Shown here: positions 1-4,815 of the stretch, piece by piece
How the letters are laid out: each line of letters opens with the position of its first letter
Numbering within the stretch: position 1 is the stretch's first letter
Assembly (NCBI GenBank): GCA_910584115.1
Contig: CAJTYN010000181.1
Span: 1 to 5,675, forward strand
Direction of reading: 5' to 3'
Length of the DNA stretch: 5,675 nucleotides
DNA from: an uncultured Lachnospiraceae bacterium
GTDB lineage: Bacteria > Bacillota > Clostridia > Lachnospirales > Lachnospiraceae
The notes under the pieces: model-generated
Told to the model about the DNA's origin: nothing
The model's database searches: none
The model's input: only the letters and a program-made list of their open reading frames with translations
Made by a program: the position numbers and the translations under genes

Positions 1-207
1 CCGTTTTTGTAGTGTTCCTATCATGATCTCCAGGTCCTCCACGGATACCATCCGGCGCACGTCCCCCGCCTCGAAACAGATATAGAACGCCTTGCCGGAG
101 GGTACGCTGGGATCCCCGCTCAGGACCGCGCATGGTTCGCCCACCGACATCTTCTGCTTTTCAGCAACGAGCGCGTCATACGTCCCGCGCCTGACTTTGA
201 GTATCTC
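1..207 (-). pseudogene. Tail fibre/baseplate-like protein, N-terminal fragment lacking a start
   Basis: This open frame of 69 codons begins right after an in-frame TAA (210-208) and runs off the window edge at position 1. It reads EILKVRRGTYDALV, then VGEPCAVLSGDPSVPSGKAF and YICFEAGDVRRMVSVEDLE. The pattern of an RRGT motif, a spacer, 'GEP' and a short aromatic strand resembles the N-terminal region of many Gram-positive phage tail fibre and baseplate proteins. That is family recognition from memory, not a search result. No ATG, GTG or TTG precedes the RRGT motif; the first ATG (150-148) lies inside the conserved part and has no convincing ribosome binding site. The natural start therefore appears lost at a junction with the tape measure fragment upstream. 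The 3' end is outside the window, so the full length is unknown. The fragment call is fairly sure; the exact tail role is uncertain. Confidence 0.55.
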
Positions 208-586
208 TTAGGCCTGTGAACGCTCCTACTGCCCCATCTTTTAAGGCTGTCGTCTTTTCGACGACCCAGTCTTTCAGCTGTCCGGCTTTTTCTTTGATCG
301 TGTCCCAATTTTTCCACAGCAAGACGCCGATGGCTATAACGGCCGCGATGGCCAACGTCCACGGGTTGAACACGGTCCCCACCAGCCCGCCGAGCTTGCT
401 CACGATCTCACCCAGACTGCCTATCTTAGACACCATGTCCATTATGCCCGTAGCCAAGGAAGTGATCTTCCATGCGGCAAAAAACGATCCGATGATGACG
501 GCCATGTTCTCCACCGCCCCTGGATGCTCCGCGCACCAATCTGAAAAGATCTTCAGCGCGCCGTTGATCCCGTCCCATACTGATGA
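176..586 (-). pseudogene. Tape measure protein, internal fragment
   Basis: From the serine pair at 586-581 this frame reads SSVWDGINGALKIFSDWCAE, followed by alternating hydrophobic stretches (NMAVIIGSFFAAWKITSLAT, then WTLAIAAVIAIGVLLWKNWD) and a Lys/Glu-rich segment with WVVEKTT. The hydrophobic blocks followed by 'LLWKNWDTIKEKA' are typical of the central to C-terminal part of siphophage tape measure proteins, which set tail length and are normally 600-1500 residues. Only about 130 recognisable residues remain. They have no start or ribosome binding site, because upstream the frame continues into sequence that codes for the Gp15-like chaperone in another frame. At the other end the tape measure resemblance stops near the codons for GLRDT (about 213-199), and the frame closes at TGA 178-176 inside the fibre-like fragment. 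It cannot make a working tape measure. Confidence 0.75.
199..208. other. Probable deletion junction, tape measure to fibre-like gene
   Basis: On the minus strand the bases AGAGATACTC code for R-D-T at the end of the tape measure-like frame. In a second frame they begin the E-I-L-K-V-R-R-G-T fibre-like sequence. Both frames look native on one side of this stretch and wrong on the other, so the join lies here or within a few bases. The C-terminal part of the tape measure and the distal tail genes normally found between these two are missing. Confidence 0.5.
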
Positions 587-897
587 ATACCTGCTTAAGC
601 TGTTCCAGGACAGCTTCCGTCTGCTGCGGTGCCACTCCCTGTGCCCTGCGCTGCATCCACTCATTGCGTATCCTGCGCTGCTCCTTACTGAAACGTTTCA
701 GTACGTCCTTATCCTTCTCCGCCCGGATGCTGACGATCCTCCCCAGGGCCGTATCCGGGGCGATCCCCACCAGCAGGCTCCTGAACTCCGCCCACTTCAT
801 CCCATCTCCGAATTCCTTTGACAAGCGGAGCCCGTACTGCGACTGGAAGGACGACACGATCAGGTCGAAGTCGTCTATGAGGTCGTAGTACGGGTCC
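426..897 (-). pseudogene. Gp15-like tail assembly chaperone, 3' end replaced by out-of-frame tape measure sequence
   Basis: In this frame residues DPYYDLIDDFDLIVSSFQSQ begin at 894, followed by MKWAEFRSLLVGIAPDTALG and SIRAEKDKDVLKRFSKEQRR, then IRNEWMQRRA. This matches the phage Gp15-like family, the second tail assembly chaperone, which binds the tape measure protein and tail tube subunits during assembly. The conserved DPYYDLIDD stretch has no start codon in front of it; the first candidate is a GTG at 857, already inside the family and without a good ribosome binding site. Expression is therefore probably by -1 frameshift from the preceding gene. The family-like part ends near QLKQVFISM (about 576), roughly where such proteins usually stop. 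From there to the TGA at 426 the frame is antisense-free but out of phase with tape measure sequence, giving a basic, glycine-rich tail that is not native. Most of the domain is intact. Confidence 0.7.
573..590. other. Probable deletion junction, Gp15-like gene to tape measure
   Basis: The minus-strand bases GTATTCATCAGTATGGGA can be read as V-F-I-S-M-G, the end of the Gp15-like frame, or as S-S-V-W-D, the start of the recognisable tape measure frame. Upstream only the Gp15 frame looks native and downstream only the tape measure frame does. The Gp15 stop codon, the tape measure start and its N-terminal several hundred residues are absent. The sharing of about ten bases between both readings would fit recombination at a short homology. 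Confidence 0.6.
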
Positions 898-917
898 CCG
901 ACTCCCCCTCGGCGTCA
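875..917 (-). promoter_or_regulatory. Probable -1 programmed ribosomal frameshift window
   Basis: The Gp14-like frame ends at TAG 877-875. The Gp15-like frame is at -1 to it and is closed upstream by TGA at 917-915, so a shift must occur between these points. The window holds two G runs: five G at 908-904 (frame GAG GGG GAG) and four G at 899-896 (frame TCG GGG ACC). On either run a P-site GGG codon can re-pair after slipping back one base. The second site would give a fusion passing from GES-G straight into D-P-Y-Y-D-L. Neither is a perfect X XXY YYZ heptamer. A hairpin GACGAC (875-870) with GTCGTC (855-850) lies 20-28 bases downstream, further than usual. The frameshift itself is well supported by the missing start; the slip site is a guess. 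Confidence 0.55.
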
Positions 918-1192
918 TCCTCGCCCATGACCAGCCCCATGGCTGTCTCGATGGTCACCTTCAGGTCCTTGAACGGGAGCCTCATCCCCTCGATCGCGCT
1001 CCTGGCCTCCTCGCCGAACAGCAGATTGTACATCTCTATGACGCTCTCTATCTCCCCTTTATCCTTGAACGCCCCCATCATCTTCAGGACCGTGGCGGCA
1101 TCCGCGTTCACCTCGAACTCCTGGTCCCTGATGACCATGCGTGGGTTCTCATCAAAACTCAGCTTTTCTGTGATATCCACTACTCTCGCCAT
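875..1192 (-). CDS. Tail assembly chaperone, Gp14-like (upstream frame)
   Basis: This 105-residue protein lies between the major tail protein and the Gp15-like frame, the position of the shorter tail assembly chaperone (functional analogue of lambda gpG). It begins MARVVDITEKLSFDENPRMV, continues with VNADAATVLKMMGAFKDKGE, and has LPFKDLKVTIETAMGLV near the end. The start is ATG 1192-1190, preceded by GGAGGG at a good distance; a longer open frame upstream overlaps the end of the major tail gene and lacks such a site. The acidic stretch MGEDDAEGESG directly before the frameshift window, followed by a low-complexity TRTTTS end, is typical: the zero-frame tail is short and the -1 product carries the second domain. 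The chaperone role comes from position and general pattern; sequence similarity alone is moderate. Confidence 0.7.
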   Translation of the reverse strand: MARVVDITEKLSFDENPRMVIRDQEFEVNADAATVLKMMGAFKDKGEIESVIEMYNLLFGEEARSAIEGMRLPFKDLKVTIETAMGLVMGEDDAEGESGTRTTTS

Positions 1193-1206
1193 ATGTTTCC
1201 CTCCAT

Positions 1207-1236
1207 ATAAAAGACCGGCTGCCCTATGCCGCCGGT
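1207..1236 (-). terminator. Weak hairpin with T run after the major tail protein gene
   Basis: On the minus strand ACCGGC (1236-1231) can pair with GCCGGT (1219-1214) around an 11-base loop, followed by CTTTTATA. The hairpin spans the last codons and stop of the major tail gene and sits just before the ribosome binding site of the chaperone gene. Only six base pairs and four T residues are present, so at most it would be a partial terminator or attenuator lowering chaperone expression relative to the abundant tail tube protein. It may also be chance. Confidence 0.3.
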
Positions 1237-1715
1237 GTGATGATCGGTTTCCCATTGCTCATGACCTCAAATTCGAGCGGCGCCACCGCTGTGGAATCCC
1301 CGGCCCCGATGTTCGTCACGTTGATGACCGCGCTCTCGAACTTCACGACCGTACCGTCTGGGAACGTCCACTGGAAATCCCTCTCAGCGTTCCGGCCGTT
1401 CTTCCAGGCCAGCGCCGCCACCGCGTCGTTACCTTTGTCCCCCACGTTCCTCTTGGCCGTGACGGATATGGTCACGGATTTCCCGGTCAGCAGCCTGCGG
1501 GTCCACCCCTCCATATCGAACGGCGACCACTCTTCCACACCGTTGTCGAACGATACTCCGAATGTCTCGCAATCCGCGATGCTGTCCATGGAAGCCATGC
1601 CGCCCGCGGATGTGTCGATCTGGAACTGGTTCGTATAGCAGGGGTACACGCCGGACGTACCCGCATCACTGGACGCGAACTCCTGTAGTTCCATCGGTAT
1701 CCTCATCTCCTTCAT
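1224..1715 (-). CDS. Major tail (tube) protein
   Basis: This 163-residue protein follows the tail terminator and precedes the tail chaperones, the standard place for the siphophage tail tube subunit. It starts MKEMRIPMELQEFASSDAGT. In the middle it has ITVTAKRN-like beta strands (SVTISVTAKRNVGDKGNDAV) and an Ala-Leu-rich helix with WKNGRNAERDFQW. It ends with FPDGTVVKFESAVINVTNIG and ...PLEFEVMSNGKPIITP, consistent with the two-sheet fold of tail tube proteins of the phage-tail-tube/TP901-1 type. Length is typical. GTG at 1718 and ATG at 1715 are adjacent codons; the GGAGG at about 1728-1724 suits ATG 1715 slightly better. A third in-frame ATG at 1694 would give MELQEFASSDAG. The start overlaps the TGA of the terminator gene (GTGATG), so translation is probably coupled. 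Function from context and pattern is fairly sure. Confidence 0.75.
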   Translation of the reverse strand: MKEMRIPMELQEFASSDAGTSGVYPCYTNQFQIDTSAGGMASMDSIADCETFGVSFDNGVEEWSPFDMEGWTRRLLTGKSVTISVTAKRNVGDKGNDAVAALAWKNGRNAERDFQWTFPDGTVVKFESAVINVTNIGAGDSTAVAPLEFEVMSNGKPIITPAA

Positions 1716-2128
1716 CACCTTCTCCTCCTCTCATGATAGAATGCTGTCTCGATCACCATCTCATATATACCTGCATCATCCGCCCCCACGTCCACCGGCT
1801 CTCCGGTGAGCATCATCGTGAAGAGGATCCGCTTCCCGTTGACGGTCACGTCCCTCACGTCCTCTAGTCTCTCGAACAGAGCGACCGCCGCCTTCTCCGT
1901 ATCCCGCGGGGACTTGTCCCAATGGATCAGGAGACTCACCTGCTTCACACCATAGGACTGCTCCTGCTTGCCCCCGATGGCCGTCTTGTATGGGGAGGCC
2001 CGCTTCAGGTTGTATATGCCGATGCTCTTTTCCTTTTTCGCATCCAGCTTTCCCATGTAACAGTGCCCGTCCTCCACGAGCCCGAAGGACTTCACCAGGG
2101 CATGGATATCTTCCAGATATAATGTCAT
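1715..2128 (-). CDS. Tail terminator/completion protein, Minor_capsid_3-like
   Basis: This 137-residue protein begins MTLYLEDIHALVKSFGLVED and contains KQVSLLIHWDKSPRDTEKAA in the middle, then EPVDVGADDAGIYEMVIETA and FYHERR at the end. The combination of 'SLLIHW.K...TE.AA..LFERL' and 'EPVDVG.DD.GIYEMVIE..FY' fits the family often named minor capsid protein from Listeria phage A118-type genomes (Pfam Minor_capsid_3). Its position corresponds to the tail terminator that caps the tail tube and joins it to the head. ATG 2128-2126 overlaps the preceding stop (ATGA), and AGGAGGTGGG precedes it. Length is normal and the frame is intact. The family assignment rests on recalled consensus. Confidence 0.75.
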   Translation of the reverse strand: MTLYLEDIHALVKSFGLVEDGHCYMGKLDAKKEKSIGIYNLKRASPYKTAIGGKQEQSYGVKQVSLLIHWDKSPRDTEKAAVALFERLEDVRDVTVNGKRILFTMMLTGEPVDVGADDAGIYEMVIETAFYHERRRR

Positions 2129-2562
2129 AGACCCACCTCCTGTCTGTAAAATTTCTTGAATGCATTTGGTGCAAAGTCTTGGTGTGTTCCGCCTTCCTCC
2201 CAGTCTTCATACCAATGCCCTTTTGCGTTGGGATTTTCATCGGTTTTAAAGTTGAATTCCGGATGGTAGTATAAACGCCGTACCTGGGGGGATGCAGTAA
2301 TGATGGACACTCTGCCCCCTTTCGCTTTTGTGATCGTGTTTACGGCTTCAGCACCGTCTCTATACGTTGAGGATATAGACTCTCCTGCCTTAATGAAAGT
2401 GCTCTCGCCTTGCATCGCCCCGGTATCTCTCGGCATCACCTGTGCCTGGACCACTTCTGTGCGGACAGCTTCTGCCGTCTTTTCCAGGGCGGATATTGCC
2501 GCCGCCGACAGATGCCGTATCCTGGGCATATTGAACCTTATCCTTGAAGTAGCCCTGATCAT
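2125..2562 (-). CDS. Neck/head-tail joining protein, Minor_capsid_2-like
   Basis: This 145-residue protein reads MIRATSRIRFNMPRIRHLSA at the start, then QAQVMPRDTGAMQGESTFI and, in the C-terminal half, VRRLYYHPEFNFKTDENPNA plus GHWYEDWEEGG and FAPNAFKKFY. The central 'MP.DTG.MQ..STFI' and the 'ARRLYFHPEYNF...NPNA...W' block are the signature I recall for Minor_capsid_2, a basic neck protein comparable to HK97 gp10. It helps attach the tail to the filled head. The start ATG 2562 overlaps the TGA of the upstream gene (ATGA) and has GGAGGTG about eight bases upstream; a longer open frame to 2712 is overlap with the head-closure gene in another frame. Base composition of the middle (about 2150-2400) is AT-richer than that of neighbouring genes, suggesting exchange with another phage. 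Confidence 0.8.
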   Translation of the reverse strand: MIRATSRIRFNMPRIRHLSAAAISALEKTAEAVRTEVVQAQVMPRDTGAMQGESTFIKAGESISSTYRDGAEAVNTITKAKGGRVSIITASPQVRRLYYHPEFNFKTDENPNAKGHWYEDWEEGGTHQDFAPNAFKKFYRQEVGL

Positions 2563-2897
2563 ATCAGCAACACCTCCGTATAGTTGACGCTCCCGTCCAT
2601 GTTGCGGGCCTTCCTGCCCTGCAGGATCCGGCGCTCCGTCCCATGCACCACGGCGCGGCCCCCCGATATCACGGACAAGTCCGGGCAGATATCCCCGGGG
2701 AACAGGGCGCATCCTGTGACCTCCACCAGCTTCTTCTCGGCGGTCAGCACCGTCTTTGCCTTGTCCTGATAGTTACACTTTCCTGAATATGCCACCAACG
2801 GGAGCGGTTCCCCGTACTCGCTGACGCCCTCCTGATCGAGTTCCAGGCTGATATCCGTCCTGCACCATTGCGGCAGCACTAAACACGGCCATGCCAT
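2559..2897 (-). CDS. Head closure/minor capsid protein, Minor_capsid_1-like
   Basis: This 112-residue protein starts MAWPCLVLPQWCRTDISLEL and contains EYGEPLPLVAYSGKCNYQDK, the beta-rich stretch KLVEVTGCALFPGDICPDLS, then HGTERRILQGRKARNMDGS and a VNYTEVLLI end. The small beta-rich composition, the 'GKCNYQD' and 'FPGD' turns and the position two genes after the capsid suggest a head closure (stopper) protein of the Minor_capsid_1 type. Such a protein would seal the portal after packaging and offer the surface for the tail. ATG 2897 is preceded by GAGGTGAGG. Frame and length are normal. The family call is from pattern and context, less certain than for the two following genes. Confidence 0.65.
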   Translation of the reverse strand: MAWPCLVLPQWCRTDISLELDQEGVSEYGEPLPLVAYSGKCNYQDKAKTVLTAEKKLVEVTGCALFPGDICPDLSVISGGRAVVHGTERRILQGRKARNMDGSVNYTEVLLI

Positions 2898-2901
2898 ATC
2901 C

Positions 2902-2955
2902 TCACCTCGCTAACTGGCAGCATAAGCCCGTCTGGGCCAACTGCTCATATCGTCC
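2902..2955 (-). pseudogene. Possible C-terminal remnant of the head-tail adaptor gene
   Basis: In the frame overlapping the end of the 42-residue ORF, the bases 2955-2902 read GRYEQLAQTGLCCQLAR and stop at TGA 2904-2902, inside the ribosome binding site of the head-closure gene. Gene ends in this operon regularly fall at that place relative to the next start. A C-terminal 'LA.TGL' segment would suit a head-tail adaptor (connector), which is expected here but absent as a full gene. The stretch is very short, so this is only a suggestion. Confidence 0.25.
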
Positions 2956-3038
2956 AGAATGTCATACCCTGCATCCTGGTAGGCTTTCTCTTGTGCCTTG
3001 CTGATCGTATATTCTTTGTTCCCTCTCACTGCCTTCAT
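2910..3038 (-). CDS. Small phage protein of 42 residues, possibly truncated
   Basis: ATG 3038-3036 follows AGGAGGG at five bases and gives MKAVRGNKEYTISKAQEKAY, then QDAGYDILDD and MSSWPRRAYAAS before TAG 2912-2910. The first 30 residues look like a genuine small phage protein of unknown role; such short proteins with a 'VRGNKEY.I......AY...G(F/Y)D..DD' pattern occur after the capsid gene in related phages and are usually longer (about 55-75 residues, from memory). The last 12 residues differ in character (Trp, Pro, Arg, Ala) and overlap another frame that resembles a gene end. The protein may therefore be truncated by a deletion that also removed the adaptor gene. Ribosome binding site and spacing support translation. 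Confidence 0.6.
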   Translation of the reverse strand: MKAVRGNKEYTISKAQEKAYQDAGYDILDDMSSWPRRAYAAS

Positions 3039-3049
3039 GTCATCCCTCC

Positions 3050-3934
3050 TCACGCGCTCACGTTCAGGGAGCAGCCTTCCACCTTCTTCTCCAGGAGGAA
3101 GAGATCCCCGAAACAGCGGTTCTGGTACAGGTAGCCATCCGCCGTCCTGGAATCCGTCCCCGGCGTGAATAGCTTGATATAGCTGTACTTGTCCCGGCAG
3201 ACCAGGCAGGACGGATGGAGCATGATCCAGTTGATCTGCTTGGCGTCAGCCGCAGCCGCGCACCCATCGGTGAAATCATACTTGGTCTTCATCCTGGCCG
3301 CCGGGACCATCTTGAAGGTCACATCATCCAGGGAATGCACGCTCCTGTTGATGGTCAGCGGCGCGGTGACGGTGATCGTCCTCTGGAGGCCCTGGGCCTC
3401 TTTGATGATCCTGTTCATGGATGGTGTCACGTACATCATCCGGCCTTCCTCCGGCACGCCCGCCTCATCCATGACCGCCATCTCCGCATCGAACATCTCC
3501 AGGAAGTTCTCCACGGTCACCGCGTCCTTGACGATCCGACCGGAATAGGCTTCCATCTCCGCATGGATCTTGGAGAACCGGTAGGAGTCCTTCTCCGGGA
3601 TGGCCTGCTCTGTCTCGAAGGTGTTCTGGATGTTCGCCACGGACAGGGTCAGGTTCGTCTCGTCGATGTCCAGAGGGTCGATCCAGAACTCGATGTCCCT
3701 ATCATGTTCCAGTTTCTTCGGCTCCCAGTCGTTGGAGAGTGTCCCGGTATTGAACCCCGGCGTCCTGGTGTGGTCCTTATAACCGGATACGGTCATCCGC
3801 GGGAGCTTGATCGTCTGCGCATTGATGAACTTCACCTCCGGGTGGCTCTGCGTCAGCGCATCGGAGCACAGCTCCTTCGCGTATTTCTGCTGGAGCAGGC
3901 TCGTGAACGTCTCTGCATATTCATATACTGCCAT
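3050..3934 (-). CDS. Major capsid protein (HK97-fold type)
   Basis: This 294-residue protein forms the icosahedral head shell. It begins MAVYEYAETFTSLLQQKYAK, followed by FINAQTIKLPRMTVSGYKDH and a TPGFNTGTLSNDWEPKKLEH segment, then DRDIEFWIDPLDIDETN. The order N-terminal helix, 'IK.P....GY.DH.R..GF..G', 'W....L..DR...F.ID..D.DE' is the common pattern of compact siphophage capsid proteins of 270-310 residues. Further on, MYVTPSMNRIIKEAQGLQR and INRSVHSLDDVTFKMVPAAR, followed by a beta-rich end with VCRDKYSYIKLFTPGTDSRT, fit the A and P domains. It directly follows the scaffold gene; the start ATG 3934 has AAAGGAGGT seven bases upstream, and that site overlaps the scaffold stop. There is no N-terminal prohead protease or delta domain, consistent with a separate scaffold. 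Confidence 0.85.
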   Translation of the reverse strand: MAVYEYAETFTSLLQQKYAKELCSDALTQSHPEVKFINAQTIKLPRMTVSGYKDHTRTPGFNTGTLSNDWEPKKLEHDRDIEFWIDPLDIDETNLTLSVANIQNTFETEQAIPEKDSYRFSKIHAEMEAYSGRIVKDAVTVENFLEMFDAEMAVMDEAGVPEEGRMMYVTPSMNRIIKEAQGLQRTITVTAPLTINRSVHSLDDVTFKMVPAARMKTKYDFTDGCAAAADAKQINWIMLHPSCLVCRDKYSYIKLFTPGTDSRTADGYLYQNRCFGDLFLLEKKVEGCSLNVSA

Positions 3935-3948
3935 CTGTCATACCTCCT

Positions 3949-4590
3949 TTACAATCCGAACGCCTTCTTGAGGGCGTCGTCTGTAGTTGTTGTCTGCTGA
4001 CCGCCGCCGGGTGCGCCGATCCTGAATCCGGGCGTCTGCTGTGCCTGCGGCTTCAGCGCCGGCACATCCTCCAGCACCTTGTTCAGGGCGTTCTTGAGGG
4101 CCTCATCATTGACTTTCCCGTCCTGACCCATCACGCCGCCCAGGTCGGCCATCTTCAGCACGTAAGGGATGGTCTTGGCATCAATCCCCAGGCCAAAGGC
4201 TGCCATGGCCGCGGCGTTCTCTACCTGTGACTGCTGGAGCGCGGCCTGTGCCTGCGCGAGCTGGGACTGGATGGCGCCCACATCCGGCTGGCTGGCGGCC
4301 TTCTGTGCCTTGAAATCCGCGATTGCCTGCTCCGCTTCCTGCTGGCTCAGGCCCTGCTGTTTGAAATAGGCTTTCAGTGCGCTGTCCTCTTTTGTCGCCA
4401 GCGTGCTGTCCAGCATCTGCTGGATCTTGCTGTAGTCGATCTGTGCCGTCTGTTGGCCGCTCCCGCCTACCGGGTCCTGTGACTGGCCCTGCTGGCCTTG
4501 AGGAGGCTGTCCCCCTGCGCCTGGATCGCCGCCGCCCGGCGCTGGGTCCGCGAAGAGCTGGATATCCATGGGTAACCTACATCTGATCAT
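3949..4590 (-). CDS. Capsid scaffold protein (phage GP20-like)
   Basis: This protein of 213 residues acts as the internal core on which the capsid assembles and is lost before packaging. It has a Gly/Pro/Gln-rich N-terminal part (about residues 12-48, PAPGGGDPGAGGQPPQGQQG), a helical, coiled-coil-like middle with many Gln and Ala (about 50-130, including QEAEQAIADFKAQKAA), a conserved-looking block AAFGLGIDAKTIPYVLKMAD and a C-terminal TTDDALKKAFGL. The last block probably binds capsid, as in other small scaffolds. Position directly before the capsid gene supports the role. ATG 4590 is chosen because AAGGAGGA lies seven bases upstream; it overlaps the preceding gene by 14 bases. An in-frame ATG at 4569 would give MDIQLFADP, resembling the LQLFA start of many phage head proteins, but has no such site. 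Confidence 0.8.
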   Translation of the reverse strand: MIRCRLPMDIQLFADPAPGGGDPGAGGQPPQGQQGQSQDPVGGSGQQTAQIDYSKIQQMLDSTLATKEDSALKAYFKQQGLSQQEAEQAIADFKAQKAASQPDVGAIQSQLAQAQAALQQSQVENAAAMAAFGLGIDAKTIPYVLKMADLGGVMGQDGKVNDEALKNALNKVLEDVPALKPQAQQTPGFRIGAPGGGQQTTTTDDALKKAFGL

Positions 4591-4756
4591 CTCGTGTCCT
4601 CCTTTTTGATCCTGTGATCTCTCCCACTCTCGCTACATATCCAAGACTCAAGAGCTCCTCAGCCCTTTCCTCATCCACATCGAACACTGCTCCTTTCTTT
4701 CTCAGCCTCAAACCGTTCTCCCTATCCCTGAAGTCGATAATCACTCTCACTCTCAT
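4577..4756 (-). CDS. Small conserved phage protein, 59 residues
   Basis: The start ATG 4756-4754 has AGGAGGA four to five bases upstream, giving MRVRVIIDFRDRENGLRLRK, then KGAVFDVDEERAEELLSLGY and VARVGEITGSK. An open frame extends upstream to 4798 but lacks a ribosome binding site and runs into the terminator hairpin. The pattern of a first beta strand, 'RD.E.G...KKG..F.V..ERA.EL...GYV' is a common small phage fold (I recall such proteins as a DUF7302-type family, not verified), found near head genes. The function is unknown; the 'ERAEELLSLGYV' end resembles short SH3-like or Gp5-like accessory pieces. It overlaps the scaffold start by 14 bases, so the two are likely translated together. Confidence 0.7.
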   Translation of the reverse strand: MRVRVIIDFRDRENGLRLRKKGAVFDVDEERAEELLSLGYVARVGEITGSKRRTRDDQM

Positions 4757-4776
4757 GCGTTCCTCCTGAAAATGGG

Positions 4777-4815
4777 TATAAAAATGCCACCCGATCACAT
4801 CTGACCAAGTGGCAT
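4777..4815 (-). terminator. Intrinsic terminator-like hairpin closing the minor capsid/partner cassette
   Basis: Read on the minus strand, 4815-4802 (ATGCCACTTGGTCA) pairs with 4797-4784 (TGATCGGGTGGCAT) through 14 base pairs, three of them G-U, around the loop GATG. TTTTTATA follows directly. The first paired base is the last base of the TGA of the 74-residue gene, so the hairpin begins exactly where that gene ends. This is a strong rho-independent terminator by structure. Inside a late operon it would reduce or gate transcription of scaffold and capsid unless antitermination acts. Confidence 0.75.

Noticed and set aside
216..821. Plus-strand open frame of about 200 codons
   Set aside because: It is antisense to the tape measure and Gp15-like frames, has no ribosome binding site and shows no recognisable family; it results from the GC-rich codon pattern of the minus-strand genes.
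927..1688. Long plus-strand open frame opposite the major tail and chaperone genes
   Set aside because: It is antisense to two supported genes and has no ribosome binding site or family resemblance.
1776..2240. Minus-strand open frame of 154 codons overlapping two neck genes
   Set aside because: It is rich in Arg, Gly and His, has no ribosome binding site, and conflicts with two well-supported genes in other frames.
3215..4000. Plus-strand open frame of 261 codons opposite the capsid gene
   Set aside because: The composition (rich in His, Arg, Gly, Leu) is typical of antisense reading of a GC-rich gene. It lies wholly opposite a clear capsid protein and the end of the scaffold gene.
4757..4783. 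Promoter for the scaffold/capsid genes after the terminator hairpin
   Set aside because: Only about 27 bases separate the hairpin end from the next start and these hold the ribosome binding site; no -35/-10 pair fits, unless it overlaps the hairpin.
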